Shown piece after piece: positions 43,303 through 51,877 of a DNA stretch of 64,000 nt (the first letter of the stretch is position 1; each line of letters opens with the position of its first letter). A model generated the notes under the pieces. That model saw nothing but the letters and a program-made list of their open reading frames with translations, ran no database searches and had not been told where the DNA came from. Origin of the DNA: Thermotogaceae bacterium (GTDB taxonomy: Bacteria > Thermotogota > Thermotogae > Thermotogales > Thermotogaceae); contig JALWTT010000015.1 in the NCBI GenBank assembly GCA_027077795.1, forward strand, positions 183,431 to 247,430, given 5' to 3'. The translations under genes and the position numbers were made by a program.

Positions 43303-45075
43303 TCACCTCCTGATTACCTCGACTCTTGTATGTAGAGAGTTCTCGCTCTCTGTGTAGATCACCAAGATCTTTCTATCCTTCGGTATCCAAAAGCTCTTTC
43401 CAAGATAGATCTTTCCGCTTGATTTTATTTTTAGTTTGAACTTTTCGAAATTCATCGAGAATTCGCCATCTAATTTTTGAAACCACCTCACGTATTCGGA
43501 AGCCTCAACATCTGGTCTGTCGATCTCACCAGATATGTCGACTTCGTACGGAATTACGAAAGACATTCCCAAATGATCCCCTTCTTTCCTGAAAGAACCT
43601 TCGACGACCAGAGAGTCTTCAGTGATCTTAATCCACCTTGAGAATTCGTATCCAAAGGGATTCTTACCCATAGAACATCCTATCTTATCTCCATTCTTTC
43701 GAATTCTCATAGGCCCCACGAACTTCTCTGCCTTCCCGTTTGTAAAGAAGGTGTTATGTGCCAGTCCTTTGGAAAACCACTCCTTAGTTTCTGAAATGCC
43801 GTATCCAACATTCGACAAATCGACGAATATCGGGATTCTATCGAAATAAGCTTCAAAAGAGCAGAGGTCTTCATGGACATGTGAAGAAGAAGCCTGGCCA
43901 CTCTTTAAGAACACAGTCCAGCCCTCTTTTCTAACTATCACACTCTCTCCAGGCCCGAAGAATTCCTCTGGAAGATCTATAGAAATATTAGAAGAACATT
44001 CATTGTCAAAATAGAAAAATTCCGGATAAACTCCTTCAGAAACCCTCCTTCCATATATGGGAAGATCTTCCCCAGAAAAATCCCCAGATTTTGCAAGACA
44101 GAGCTCTTTCTTTATGAAATCATCGTCATTGAATATCTGCGCCCCGTACTCCAATATATCCGTGTAGCTGTTCAAGCCTATCCTTGGCCAACCATCTCCT
44201 GGATTGGGAAATTTTCCATCCGGAAAGATTATGAGGTAAGGGACTCTAAGGGCTTTCCTCAAATTTTTGTCGAGAATCTCTGATCTTTCTCCAGTTTTTG
44301 TTATATACGGAAGGTAGAATTTCACAAATCCCTCAAGAGCATAGAAATGGTAATGTATCGATCCTTCATACCAGAATCCATTCTTTAAAAAGCTCCTCTC
44401 GGCTATGTCTTCCAGCTTCTTTAGGTGGAACTTCAAGTTGTTCTCTTCAAAGAGGAGACTCTTCAAACCCATCGCAGACACTATCCAGACATCATGGTTG
44501 TGCGCTCCCAGTTTTCTACTCTTGAGACCCTCGACTACTCTGTCGAAAAGATTTTCTTTCCAAATTTTCCGAAGATTGTCAGGAAAATCTGTGAACAGCA
44601 AGGATATGGAGAAATTCACCAAAAGCGCCGCATCGTTCAGGAGCTGTGACGTTAAAACAGGCAACTCTCCTGGGATTCTCGAATTTCCGGAGGAGTTCCT
44701 CGCCACTTCGCTGTAAAAATTCATCGTTTTTTCTATTCCGTTTTTCCATTCGTTTTTTCCCAGATTCGCCATGAAAGCCCCGAAAACAAGCGCTTCGGAT
44801 ATCCTGTATCTCAAGTCCATCACTGCCGCTTTTCGCTTTCTATCAACTTCTGTGAAATCCTTTCCGCAGTGAGTGCATAATATCTTATCCCCATTTCTAA
44901 CAAGTGGGGAAAAACATTTGTCGCAGAAAAAGTCGTGGATCCAACCGGCACTCTCTGCATTGTCTACTCTATCGAAGATCAGATGTGAGAATTCCCTTTC
45001 TAACCTCAGAAACTTTTCCCGATTTTCTTTCAGTTTCTCCTCAAGAACTCGAACTCCTGAGAAGAAATTCTTCAT
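43303..45075 (-). CDS. Cytoplasmic heparinase II/III-like polysaccharide lyase with N-terminal zinc-ribbon-like motif
   Basis: This 590-residue protein has a helical toroid (about 85-330) and a C-terminal beta-sandwich of the heparinase II/III superfamily (PL8/12/15/17/21-like). It has YEGSIHYHFYALEGFVKFYLPY (putative Tyr/His catalytic region), DGWPRIGLNSYTD and SSHVHEDLCSFEAYFDRIPIFVDLSN. Lyases of this fold cut uronate-containing chains by beta-elimination. It lacks a signal peptide, so it probably degrades imported oligosaccharides. Residues about 50-75 hold FCDKCFSPLV and LCTHCGKDF, a four-cysteine zinc-ribbon-like motif. The polymer (alginate, glycosaminoglycan or other) is not resolved. 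ATGA overlap with the cupin gene upstream. Confidence 0.83.
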   Translation of the reverse strand: MKNFFSGVRVLEEKLKENREKFLRLEREFSHLIFDRVDNAESAGWIHDFFCDKCFSPLVRNGDKILCTHCGKDFTEVDRKRKAAVMDLRYRISEALVFGAFMANLGKNEWKNGIEKTMNFYSEVARNSSGNSRIPGELPVLTSQLLNDAALLVNFSISLLFTDFPDNLRKIWKENLFDRVVEGLKSRKLGAHNHDVWIVSAMGLKSLLFEENNLKFHLKKLEDIAERSFLKNGFWYEGSIHYHFYALEGFVKFYLPYITKTGERSEILDKNLRKALRVPYLIIFPDGKFPNPGDGWPRIGLNSYTDILEYGAQIFNDDDFIKKELCLAKSGDFSGEDLPIYGRRVSEGVYPEFFYFDNECSSNISIDLPEEFFGPGESVIVRKEGWTVFLKSGQASSSHVHEDLCSFEAYFDRIPIFVDLSNVGYGISETKEWFSKGLAHNTFFTNGKAEKFVGPMRIRKNGDKIGCSMGKNPFGYEFSRWIKITEDSLVVEGSFRKEGDHLGMSFVIPYEVDISGEIDRPDVEASEYVRWFQKLDGEFSMNFEKFKLKIKSSGKIYLGKSFWIPKDRKILVIYTESENSLHTRVEVIRR

Positions 45076-45395
45076 AGGAAATCTCTCCTGATTGGTGTGA
45101 AGACATCCAGGATTGTTCCCTTTTCAAGAGCCGTAACGTTGTGCTTTGCGTTTGACGGAACATATACACTGTCACCCCTTTTCATGACCTTTTCCTCTCC
45201 AGATATTCTGTATATGAACTTTCCTTCCAGTATGTAGGATATCTGTTCGTGCGGATGAGAGTGCACCGGAGCATTGGCTCCTTTTTCAAACTCAACGATC
45301 GTCATCATCAAGTTTTTTCCATAGGAAAGAACTTTCATCTTTATTCCGTCCTCAACGATCTTCCACTCTATATCTTCTTGTTTTATGATCTTCAT
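45072..45395 (-). CDS. kdgF: KdgF-like cupin, uronate linearisation
   Basis: This 107-residue single-cupin protein matches KdgF, which converts cyclic 4,5-unsaturated uronates to the open 4-deoxy-5-keto form. It shows the metal motif HSHPHEQISYILEGKF (about 42-57), a later His in VPSNAKHNVTALE, and the C-terminal DVFTPIRRDFL typical of KdgF. The position between a lyase and a KduD-like SDR fits. It overlaps the SDR stop and is coupled to the lyase gene. Confidence 0.88.
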   Translation of the reverse strand: MKIIKQEDIEWKIVEDGIKMKVLSYGKNLMMTIVEFEKGANAPVHSHPHEQISYILEGKFIYRISGEEKVMKRGDSVYVPSNAKHNVTALEKGTILDVFTPIRRDFL

Positions 45396-46153
45396 CTACT
45401 CAACCACCCTCCATCGACAGGCAATACTATCCCCGTGATATAGTCAGAAGCCTCACTTGCAAGGAAAACCACTGCTCCTTTTAGATCAGATGGTTCTCCC
45501 CATCTTCCCATAGGGATTCTCGAAATGATCTCAGAGTTCCTCTTGGGATCTTCCCTAAGGGGTTTAGTGTTGTCTGTCGCCATGTATCCTGGAGCTATCG
45601 CGTTGACATTTATCCCGTATTTCGCGAGTTCATTTGCAGCTACTTTGGTAAGTCCAGCAACTCCATGCTTTGAGACAGTATAAGCGGTAGTAAAAATTCC
45701 TCCTTGGAATGAGAGCATAGAAGCTATGTTTATTATTTTCCCTTTTCTCTTGTTTTCCACGAGCCACTTCGCGAAATACTTTGTGAGCAAAAAGAGAGCT
45801 TTTATGTTCACATCCATCACTTCGTCCCAATATTCTTCTGGATATTCAATGAACTCAGCCCTTTTTATTATCCCAGCATTGTTCACCAATATGTCAACAT
45901 GTTCAAACTCCCCGACAGCTTTTTCTATGATCCCAGGTAGCTTCTCGAATTCCGCAATGCTCATCCTGATCTCCAAATACTTCTTACCCAATTTTTCGAC
46001 CTCTTCTTTCGTTTTAGACTGATCACTTCTCGCGACTCCGACTATATCCGCTCCTGCTTCAGCTAATCCTATGGCCATTGCTTGACCCAACCCTCTAGAG
46101 GTACCAGTTACTATGGCAACTTTGCCTTCAAGGGAGAATTTATCTCTTATCAC
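45392..46153 (-). CDS. Short-chain dehydrogenase, KduD-like
   Basis: This 253-residue SDR has TGTSRGLGQAMAIGLAEAGAD (NAD site), NNAGI, ASMLSFQGGIFTTAYTVSKHG with the Ser-Tyr-Lys triad and YITGIVLPVDGGWL at the end. KduD reduces 2,5-diketo-3-deoxygluconate to KDG. An alginate-type DEH reductase is an alternative if the substrate skips the isomerase. With KdgF, an IolB-like isomerase and KDG kinase in one operon, a KduD role is favoured. GTG start behind GAGGGGTGATGAT. Confidence 0.86.
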   Translation of the reverse strand: MIRDKFSLEGKVAIVTGTSRGLGQAMAIGLAEAGADIVGVARSDQSKTKEEVEKLGKKYLEIRMSIAEFEKLPGIIEKAVGEFEHVDILVNNAGIIKRAEFIEYPEEYWDEVMDVNIKALFLLTKYFAKWLVENKRKGKIINIASMLSFQGGIFTTAYTVSKHGVAGLTKVAANELAKYGINVNAIAPGYMATDNTKPLREDPKRNSEIISRIPMGRWGEPSDLKGAVVFLASEASDYITGIVLPVDGGWLSR

Positions 46154-46166
46154 ATCATCACCCCTC

Positions 46167-47009
46167 TCATATCGAGAGATTATCCTCTATGTTCTTTATC
46201 ATCTTGGTAGCCAAATTCACAAATTCCATCGTCTTGTCAACAACCGGAGCTTGGAGTCTGTAGTTTCCCGCTAGGAACCAAAGGTAGTAAACGGTGAATC
46301 CAGGAGCCGCTACAACAGTGTGGTATCCTTTAGGTATAAGATGGATAGTGTTATCCTTTATGAGATAAAGCTCGTTTATATCCCCGTCATCCGTGTAATG
46401 TCTCGCAACACCCCAGCCGTCTGGATGATCCACCCTGTAGTAGTAGATCTCCTCTAAAAATACCTCATTCGGAAGATCGTCTTTCTCGTGCTTGTGAGGA
46501 GGGTATGTGGACCAGTTTCCGGATGGAGTAAAAGTCTCTCCTATCATGAGCTTAACCGCCGGATGCCTGTCATCTATCGCTATCTGGTGAAATTTCCTCG
46601 AGTAGTTTGATATACCCCACTTTCCCTCAGTCACCTCGTCCGAGGTTATCAAGTAAGGTTCTATGGCGCTCTCAAAAACCTTTGCCATCGCAAAAGCCAC
46701 CTCGACTCCACCTATATCTTCCGTGCTGATCTCAAAATCATACTTTGGAGGTACATAAACAGAATAAGGTTTTCCGGAAAAGACATTCTTCCTCCCACCA
46801 ATACCCTTAAATTCTTTATCCCCAACCTTTACATCACACTTTCCACCGAGAATCACTAGGAACATTTCCCATTCCTTGCTATTTGCGCTGTACTTTTCCC
46901 CTCTTTCCAAAACAAGCTTTTTGAATCCCAGGTGTTTCATTCCGGCCTTTTCAGTGTCCACAACATTTATTCCCTTATCTGAGGGTACGTTCATGAAATA
47001 CTTCTTCAT
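46167..47009 (-). CDS. IolB/KduI-superfamily isomerase
   Basis: This 280-residue bicupin resembles 5-deoxyglucuronate isomerase (IolB): GNWSTYPPHKHEKDDLPNEV, with His/Glu metal ligands, then FLEEIYYYRVDHPDGWG, RHYTDDGDINELYLIKDN, IPKGYHTVVAAPGFTVYYLWFLAG. Its operon is for unsaturated uronates, not inositol, and no KduI is present. The likely reaction here is therefore 4-deoxy-5-hexosulose uronate to 2,5-diketo-3-deoxygluconate. ATG at 47009 is eight bases after GGAGGAG. A link to the inositol cluster 8 kb away is possible but less likely, because the Thermotoga inositol route has no IolB step. Confidence 0.8.
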   Translation of the reverse strand: MKKYFMNVPSDKGINVVDTEKAGMKHLGFKKLVLERGEKYSANSKEWEMFLVILGGKCDVKVGDKEFKGIGGRKNVFSGKPYSVYVPPKYDFEISTEDIGGVEVAFAMAKVFESAIEPYLITSDEVTEGKWGISNYSRKFHQIAIDDRHPAVKLMIGETFTPSGNWSTYPPHKHEKDDLPNEVFLEEIYYYRVDHPDGWGVARHYTDDGDINELYLIKDNTIHLIPKGYHTVVAAPGFTVYYLWFLAGNYRLQAPVVDKTMEFVNLATKMIKNIEDNLSI

Positions 47010-47014
47010 AAATG

Positions 47015-48406
47015 TCACTCCTCCTTTCTGATTATTCCCTTGTAATCATTTCCTTCTGGTACTCTCATGTTTTCACGCACATATGCAGATCCAGACGAGA
47101 CGTTCACCATATAACCACTTTTTGTATCCATGAAGAATACATTTCCATAAATCCTGTTTCCATATCCCCAATCTCCGTTTTTCACAACATCGTGAACTTG
47201 TATAGCATCCTTTATCTTGCTATTCCCCTGCCTGTAGAAAATGTTCCATCTAACTACTGCTGAGTTTCCCTTAAGATCTATAAAACTATCCGCATAATGC
47301 TCGCCACTTATACCTTCACCGTAAAAAATGTTGTTCTCGATCAGAGTTCCAAAAGTGAACTCTTTGATATCACAATGTTCTGCTGTAACCCCAGGACCTA
47401 TTTTGTTTTCCTTAACGACATTGTAGGCGCAGATTGGGTAATAGCCATGTTTCCTTACAGTCTTCCAGGCAGAACCGATGTATATTCCCTCGCCGTATCC
47501 CCTCCTTCCTTTTCTCTTTCCGGTATCATGAACCCAACACTTTGTTATTAAGTTATGCGAACTTCCATCCCTTATGTGAATACCCTCGTCTCCTATTTTG
47601 TAAACTTCACATCCTTTCAGAATGTTCCAATTTGCGTTATCCAGAACAATTCCCTTCTGTGCATTCCTCACAACGAGATTTTCCACTATAAGGTTGTCTC
47701 CGGTTATGTACAGCCCATATCCCTTCTCTATGGTCTCACCTTGAAGAATAGCTGGGGATGAAGGATCCAAGCTCCTGATGATTATTGGAAGGTTTTTCTC
47801 GCCACTAGCCGGTATGTGGAAGTAAAAGCTCCTTCCGTTCTTCTCCATCACCTTTTCCGTGTAGACTCCTGGCTTCAGTTCTATGAGATAACCCGGCTTT
47901 GCATTATTCATTGCTTCAAGAACGCACTTTGAGTTTCCACAGATTACTCTTTTACTCGGCCCAAGTTTTAGAAAAACTTTCAAATTGTTCGAAAGAAACT
48001 TTCCTTGATTGTCCTTAACATAGATTTCAAGGAAAGCGTCCGTGATACCTTCAGATTCTCGCGAAAATTGAAAACTGATTTCGTACCTGAGTGAGAACGG
48101 AGTGAACTTAACCTTACTTGTATCAATGGGGAATATCATACTATTACTTATATCTTTTTCGTTAACAAAAATCTTCGCACTCGGTGAAGCTTTAAACACA
48201 ACGAGAGCGTTTCTTAGCTTTTCATTAAAAGTTAGAACAAGTGAAAAACTGTAAACATCCCCTGATAGAAGATAACTCCTTAAATTTCCATTGTAGTCAA
48301 CAAGCGAGTTTTCTCCCGAAACGGAAGGAGAAATGACAATGTCTACCGGATTTGCAAGGATAACTAAAGCCGAAAAAAGTAGAATCAAAGTAAATAAATG
48401 TCTCAC
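47015..48406 (-). CDS. Secreted right-handed beta-helix protein, putative polysaccharide lyase
   Basis: This 463-residue protein has a signal peptide (MRHLFTLILLFSALVILA), a beta-sandwich-like N-terminal region (about 20-155) and a right-handed parallel beta-helix (about 160-440). The helix shows repeated strands such as LIVENLVVRNAQKGIVLDN, GIHIRDGSSHNLITKCWVHD and GEGIYIGSA. Such folds occur in PL1, PL6, PL9 and GH28 enzymes. The putative active-site face could not be assigned to a family by eye. Located after the binding protein, it is probably the exported enzyme that starts depolymerisation. GTG at 48406, eight bases after GGAGG, gives a cleaner signal peptide than GTG 48415. Confidence 0.75.
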   Translation of the reverse strand: MRHLFTLILLFSALVILANPVDIVISPSVSGENSLVDYNGNLRSYLLSGDVYSFSLVLTFNEKLRNALVVFKASPSAKIFVNEKDISNSMIFPIDTSKVKFTPFSLRYEISFQFSRESEGITDAFLEIYVKDNQGKFLSNNLKVFLKLGPSKRVICGNSKCVLEAMNNAKPGYLIELKPGVYTEKVMEKNGRSFYFHIPASGEKNLPIIIRSLDPSSPAILQGETIEKGYGLYITGDNLIVENLVVRNAQKGIVLDNANWNILKGCEVYKIGDEGIHIRDGSSHNLITKCWVHDTGKRKGRRGYGEGIYIGSAWKTVRKHGYYPICAYNVVKENKIGPGVTAEHCDIKEFTFGTLIENNIFYGEGISGEHYADSFIDLKGNSAVVRWNIFYRQGNSKIKDAIQVHDVVKNGDWGYGNRIYGNVFFMDTKSGYMVNVSSGSAYVRENMRVPEGNDYKGIIRKEE

Positions 48407-48431
48407 AATCCTCACCTCCCCTTATTATTAT

Positions 48432-48454
48432 GAGGAGGGGATCCTCCCCTCCTC
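48432..48454 (-). terminator. Intercistronic hairpin after the uronate binding-protein gene
   Basis: GAGGAGGGG (48432-48440) and CCCCTCCTC (48446-48454) form a 9-bp GC-rich stem with a five-base loop, overlapping the stop codon of the binding-protein gene. No U-run follows. It occupies the same place as the hairpin behind inoE and probably stabilises the binding-protein mRNA or attenuates read-through. Confidence 0.7.
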
Positions 48455-49871
48455 ATGGCCTCCAGTTTTTTAAAAGTGGTGACCAGTTTGGAAACACAAA
48501 ATCCTCTTTTGAGACTTTGTAACCTTTAGACTGAGCCTCTTTTATCGCTTCCAGCAAAGATTCGTCGGCTTTTTTCTTGTATTCGAGGAGTTTTTCCCTA
48601 AACTGATCAGGTGGTAGCTTTTTAACCAAGGACTCCGCAATTATCTCCCAAACATTTGGATGTATGGAACCAAGCTTCTTCGAGTACGGAACAAATCCGG
48701 CATATGGATTTTTGTACTGAGGTATCGGTGAAACCGTTCCAACCTTCTTAGAGATGTCTATGATTTTCTTCAAAGCAGGGTTCTCGACAAGCTTTGCATT
48801 ATTAACAACTGCCAAGGGTGAATAATCATATCCCCTCTTGACCATTTCGGATTGGAAATACTCAGATGTAAGGAATTGAAGAACTTCTGCGGCCTCTTTC
48901 TTGTGCTTGGATTTGGATGAAATGTACCAGACAGGAATCGTTGTGGGGTCGAATGGGTAATAACCCCATCTTCCCTCGTCCGGTACTGGAGCGTAAGTCA
49001 CGCCGTATTCGAAGTTTTTCGGTGCGATCTTTTTGAACACCCCTGGCATCCAAACACCATCGAAGTAGAATGCGGTCTTTCCTTGAACAAACATCTGTCT
49101 AGCAAGATTCTTATCAAGTGAATCCCAGCCAGCAGGCACGATATCCTTAACAAGAGGAAGCAGAAACTCTTTGTAGAACATAATCCAAAGAGGGGAGTCA
49201 AAGTTATACTCTCCCCTTCTCCAATCTATGAACGGTTCCATTAGTCCAAGATTGGCCACAAATCCTCTGAAAGTTCTGGCTATGTTTGAGCTCTTGGTTC
49301 CCGGTATGACCATCGCGTAGAACTTCCCTTTTCCAGATTCGTTTATCTTCTTTGCAACTTTAAGGAACTCGGACCAAGTTTTTGGTATGTCTTTGTTGGG
49401 ATCGAGACCAGCTTCTCTGAGAACTTTCGGGTTGTAGTACATCCAGCCCCTTCTCACTATTCTGTAATCTCCTTTTGCTGGAAGAGCGTAGATCTTCCCG
49501 TTTATCCTATCAACACCTTCAGTGAAGTAAACACTCGGAAATTTCTCAAAGTGGCTCTTTGGGATCCACTTTTCAAGAGGCTCTGCCCAGCCTCTTCCAA
49601 CTATTTCAACTGGTACGATAGTTGAGTGAAAGAATATATCCGGTGTATCACCAGATCTGAATGCGAGAGAAAGAACTTGGTCGTATTGCGATTGAACCAC
49701 GGAATCCCATACTATTTCTATATTCGGATGCGTCTTGTAAAACTCCTTAGCCACATCGCTGACGAACCCTTTCATCTCTTGGGACCAATTCAGTACCCTA
49801 ATCTTCACTTTGGCTACTCCCAAGCTAGCTAGAAGAACCGCGACAAGCAAAACTGATAGAAACCTTCTCAT
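48453..49871 (-). CDS. ABC sugar substrate-binding protein of the uronate operon
   Basis: This 472-residue protein has a signal peptide (MRRFLSVLLVAVLLASLGVA) and the MalE-type fold: VLNWSQEMKGFVSDVAKEF, DTPDIFFHSTIVPVEIVGRG, KGDYRIVRRGWMYYNPKVL, GKTAFYFDGVWMPGVFKK. It should bind oligosaccharides released by the beta-helix enzyme and pass them to the two permeases encoded just upstream. Strong ribosome binding site GAGGAGGGATTGGT. The ligand (oligo-alginate, oligo-galacturonate or glycosaminoglycan fragment) is inferred only from the operon. Confidence 0.88.
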   Translation of the reverse strand: MRRFLSVLLVAVLLASLGVAKVKIRVLNWSQEMKGFVSDVAKEFYKTHPNIEIVWDSVVQSQYDQVLSLAFRSGDTPDIFFHSTIVPVEIVGRGWAEPLEKWIPKSHFEKFPSVYFTEGVDRINGKIYALPAKGDYRIVRRGWMYYNPKVLREAGLDPNKDIPKTWSEFLKVAKKINESGKGKFYAMVIPGTKSSNIARTFRGFVANLGLMEPFIDWRRGEYNFDSPLWIMFYKEFLLPLVKDIVPAGWDSLDKNLARQMFVQGKTAFYFDGVWMPGVFKKIAPKNFEYGVTYAPVPDEGRWGYYPFDPTTIPVWYISSKSKHKKEAAEVLQFLTSEYFQSEMVKRGYDYSPLAVVNNAKLVENPALKKIIDISKKVGTVSPIPQYKNPYAGFVPYSKKLGSIHPNVWEIIAESLVKKLPPDQFREKLLEYKKKADESLLEAIKEAQSKGYKVSKEDFVFPNWSPLLKNWRP

Positions 49872-49899
49872 ACCAATCCCTCCTCTTAAGGAATTTGGA

Positions 49900-50724
49900 T
49901 TATCCCTTTATCCCACCCGCCATAACCCTCATGAAGTACTTTTGGAACATTAAAAAAACTATCAATATTGGAACCATTGAAATCACAAGCGCAGCTGCCA
50001 AACCAGTCCAGTCGGTTGTGTATTCTCCGTAAAATGCATAAAGTCCCACACCGAGAGTTCTTGCATTCGGGTTCCCGAGGGTCAGTATCAACGGGAAGAA
50101 GAAATCGTTCCAGCAGGAGACAAAGTGAAATATTATCACCGTGCCTATGACTGGTTTTGATAAGGGTAGCATTATCTTGAGAAATATCTGAGGAAAGGTC
50201 GCTCCTTCCATTATAGCTGCTTCTTCGAAGCTTTTTGGGATAGTCGAAAAGTATCCTGAAAACAACATCACGTACAGAGCGTTCACACCGGAGCTCACGA
50301 GTATCAATCCTCCTAGTTTGTTCAAAAGCCCCATTTTCCTTACAAGGTCGAATATCGGTATGAACGTGTATCTTGATGGCATAAGGATGGTCGCAAGAAT
50401 TGCCACAAATATCAGCTTCTTTCCTGGGAAGTCATATCTTCCAAGAACATAACCACTCATTGACGATATGAACAAAACGATGATAGTACTGAAAACACTG
50501 TATATGATCGTATTCGTCAGATATTTTGAGAAATTCGCCAAATTCCATGCTCTTACATAGTTATCCCAAGTAAATTCCTTTGGTATCAAATTCAGTGGAT
50601 CCATGAACATTTCCGTGGTCGTCTTGAAGGATGTCGATACCACCCAGACTATTGGGAATATCCAGATTATCACCAGAATCGTCATTACGATTTGAAGTAT
50701 TAAGGTCTTTGCTCTCCTCGACAT
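49900..50724 (-). CDS. ABC sugar permease, MalG-type
   Basis: This 274-residue protein has six predicted membrane helices and the EAA loop KSFEEAAIMEGATFPQIFLKIMLPLSKP (about 180-207), matching the canonical EAAxxEGA. It forms the channel with the following upstream permease. ATG at 50724 follows GAGGATGATGGAGA, seven bases past the end of the partner gene. Confidence 0.92.
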   Translation of the reverse strand: MSRRAKTLILQIVMTILVIIWIFPIVWVVSTSFKTTTEMFMDPLNLIPKEFTWDNYVRAWNLANFSKYLTNTIIYSVFSTIIVLFISSMSGYVLGRYDFPGKKLIFVAILATILMPSRYTFIPIFDLVRKMGLLNKLGGLILVSSGVNALYVMLFSGYFSTIPKSFEEAAIMEGATFPQIFLKIMLPLSKPVIGTVIIFHFVSCWNDFFFPLILTLGNPNARTLGVGLYAFYGEYTTDWTGLAAALVISMVPILIVFLMFQKYFMRVMAGGIKG

Positions 50725-50730
50725 TCTCCA

Positions 50731-51615
50731 TCATCCTCTGTTGGTTATCGTTCTCGTGATTCCTATAGCCAGCAGCACCATAGCGAAGAAGAACGCAACG
50801 GCTGAAGCATATCCGAGGCGTGTAGCTTGGGATTCGAATGCAAGGCGATATATATAAGTTGAAACTACATCTGTCTGATAAGCTGGCCCTCCATCAGTCA
50901 TTATTTTCACGTAGTCGAAAACCCTGAGAGCATACACGAAACCCAGCAAGATTATGATCATCGTGAATTTTTTGAGAGATGGGAGAGTTATGTAGAAGAA
51001 CTTCTGGAAAGCATTTGCTCCATCCATATCAGCCGCTTCGTAAAGTTCTCTTGGAACTGTCTGAAGACCCGAAAGCCAATAGACCATGTATCTACCAGTA
51101 ACCTGCCAGGTTGACACAACTATGACAGTCCACATAGCCAAATTCATGCCAAACCAATCTATTGGCATATTGACTATTCCAAGGTCGGTTAAAAGCTTAT
51201 TAGCAGGTCCTGTGAATGGATTCAATATCAGCTTGAAATCTAAACTCACAACGGCTGTTGGAAGTATAACAGGGAGGAAGAAAAGTGCCCTGTAGACGGA
51301 CTTAGCCTTGAGGAGAGTTTCACTCAAGACTACAGCGAGTACGAGAGCTATCGGAAGTTTTATCAGAGTTTGGAAAAAGGCGTAAAAGAAGGTGTTCTTA
51401 AATGCGTTCCAGAAGTAAGGATCCTTTAGGAGCTCTACATAGTTCTTCAAGCCTATAAAATCACTCGGCCAGCCTATTCCATCCCATTTAAAAAGGGAAA
51501 AGTAACCTGTTGCAATCATTGGCCATATTCCAAAGAGAACCAAGCTTATGAGGGCTGGTGTTAAGAATATATATATCCATATGTACTCGTTTTTCCTACT
51601 CCTAACTGCCCCCAC
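50731..51615 (-). CDS. ABC sugar permease, MalF-type
   Basis: This 294-residue protein has six membrane helices and the EAA loop RELYEAADMDGANAFQKFFYITLPSLKKF (about 200-228). It pairs with the MalG-type permease; no ATPase is in this operon. The frame is open back to 51738, but a promoter-like region with a 16-bp palindrome (51652-51667) sits inside that extension. GTG at 51615 has AAAGGAAG six bases upstream. It is the first gene of the uronate operon. Confidence 0.9.
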   Translation of the reverse strand: MGAVRSRKNEYIWIYIFLTPALISLVLFGIWPMIATGYFSLFKWDGIGWPSDFIGLKNYVELLKDPYFWNAFKNTFFYAFFQTLIKLPIALVLAVVLSETLLKAKSVYRALFFLPVILPTAVVSLDFKLILNPFTGPANKLLTDLGIVNMPIDWFGMNLAMWTVIVVSTWQVTGRYMVYWLSGLQTVPRELYEAADMDGANAFQKFFYITLPSLKKFTMIIILLGFVYALRVFDYVKIMTDGGPAYQTDVVSTYIYRLAFESQATRLGYASAVAFFFAMVLLAIGITRTITNRG

Positions 51616-51651
51616 TTTATTCTTCCTTTCATAATAGGAAAGTATATTTCT

Positions 51652-51667
51652 TATCATGAAAATGATA
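51652..51667. promoter_or_regulatory. Palindromic operator candidate at the uronate operon promoter
   Basis: TATCAT-GAAA-ATGATA is a perfect 6-bp inverted repeat. On the minus strand its TATCAT (51667-51662) can serve as a -10 to TTGGAA (51691-51686) with an 18-base spacer. A second -10-like TATACT lies just downstream. A repressor bound here would block the promoter; the operon's own IclR regulator is the obvious candidate. The match to an IclR site is not established. Confidence 0.42.
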
Positions 51668-51877
51668 CCAACGTGATGAGTGATTTTCCAAGTACGTTTA
51701 TTCGGAATTATTATGAAATATCCTTCTTTAGGAAACACTATCTGCTTGTTTTAAGGATTTTCTGAGTAATTTGCAGGGTTAAGAACTTCTTAAAAAACCT
51801 ATTTGTTATGAGCTTGAGAAATGTTGTAAACTCTCCTGAGGTTTGTAGGGTCAAAACCTCATGGAGGTGAGAAAAAG

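Noticed and set aside
51616..51738. Longer start for the first uronate permease
   Set aside because: The extension covers the promoter and palindrome and encodes nothing permease-like; GTG 51615 has a ribosome binding site and gives normal family length.
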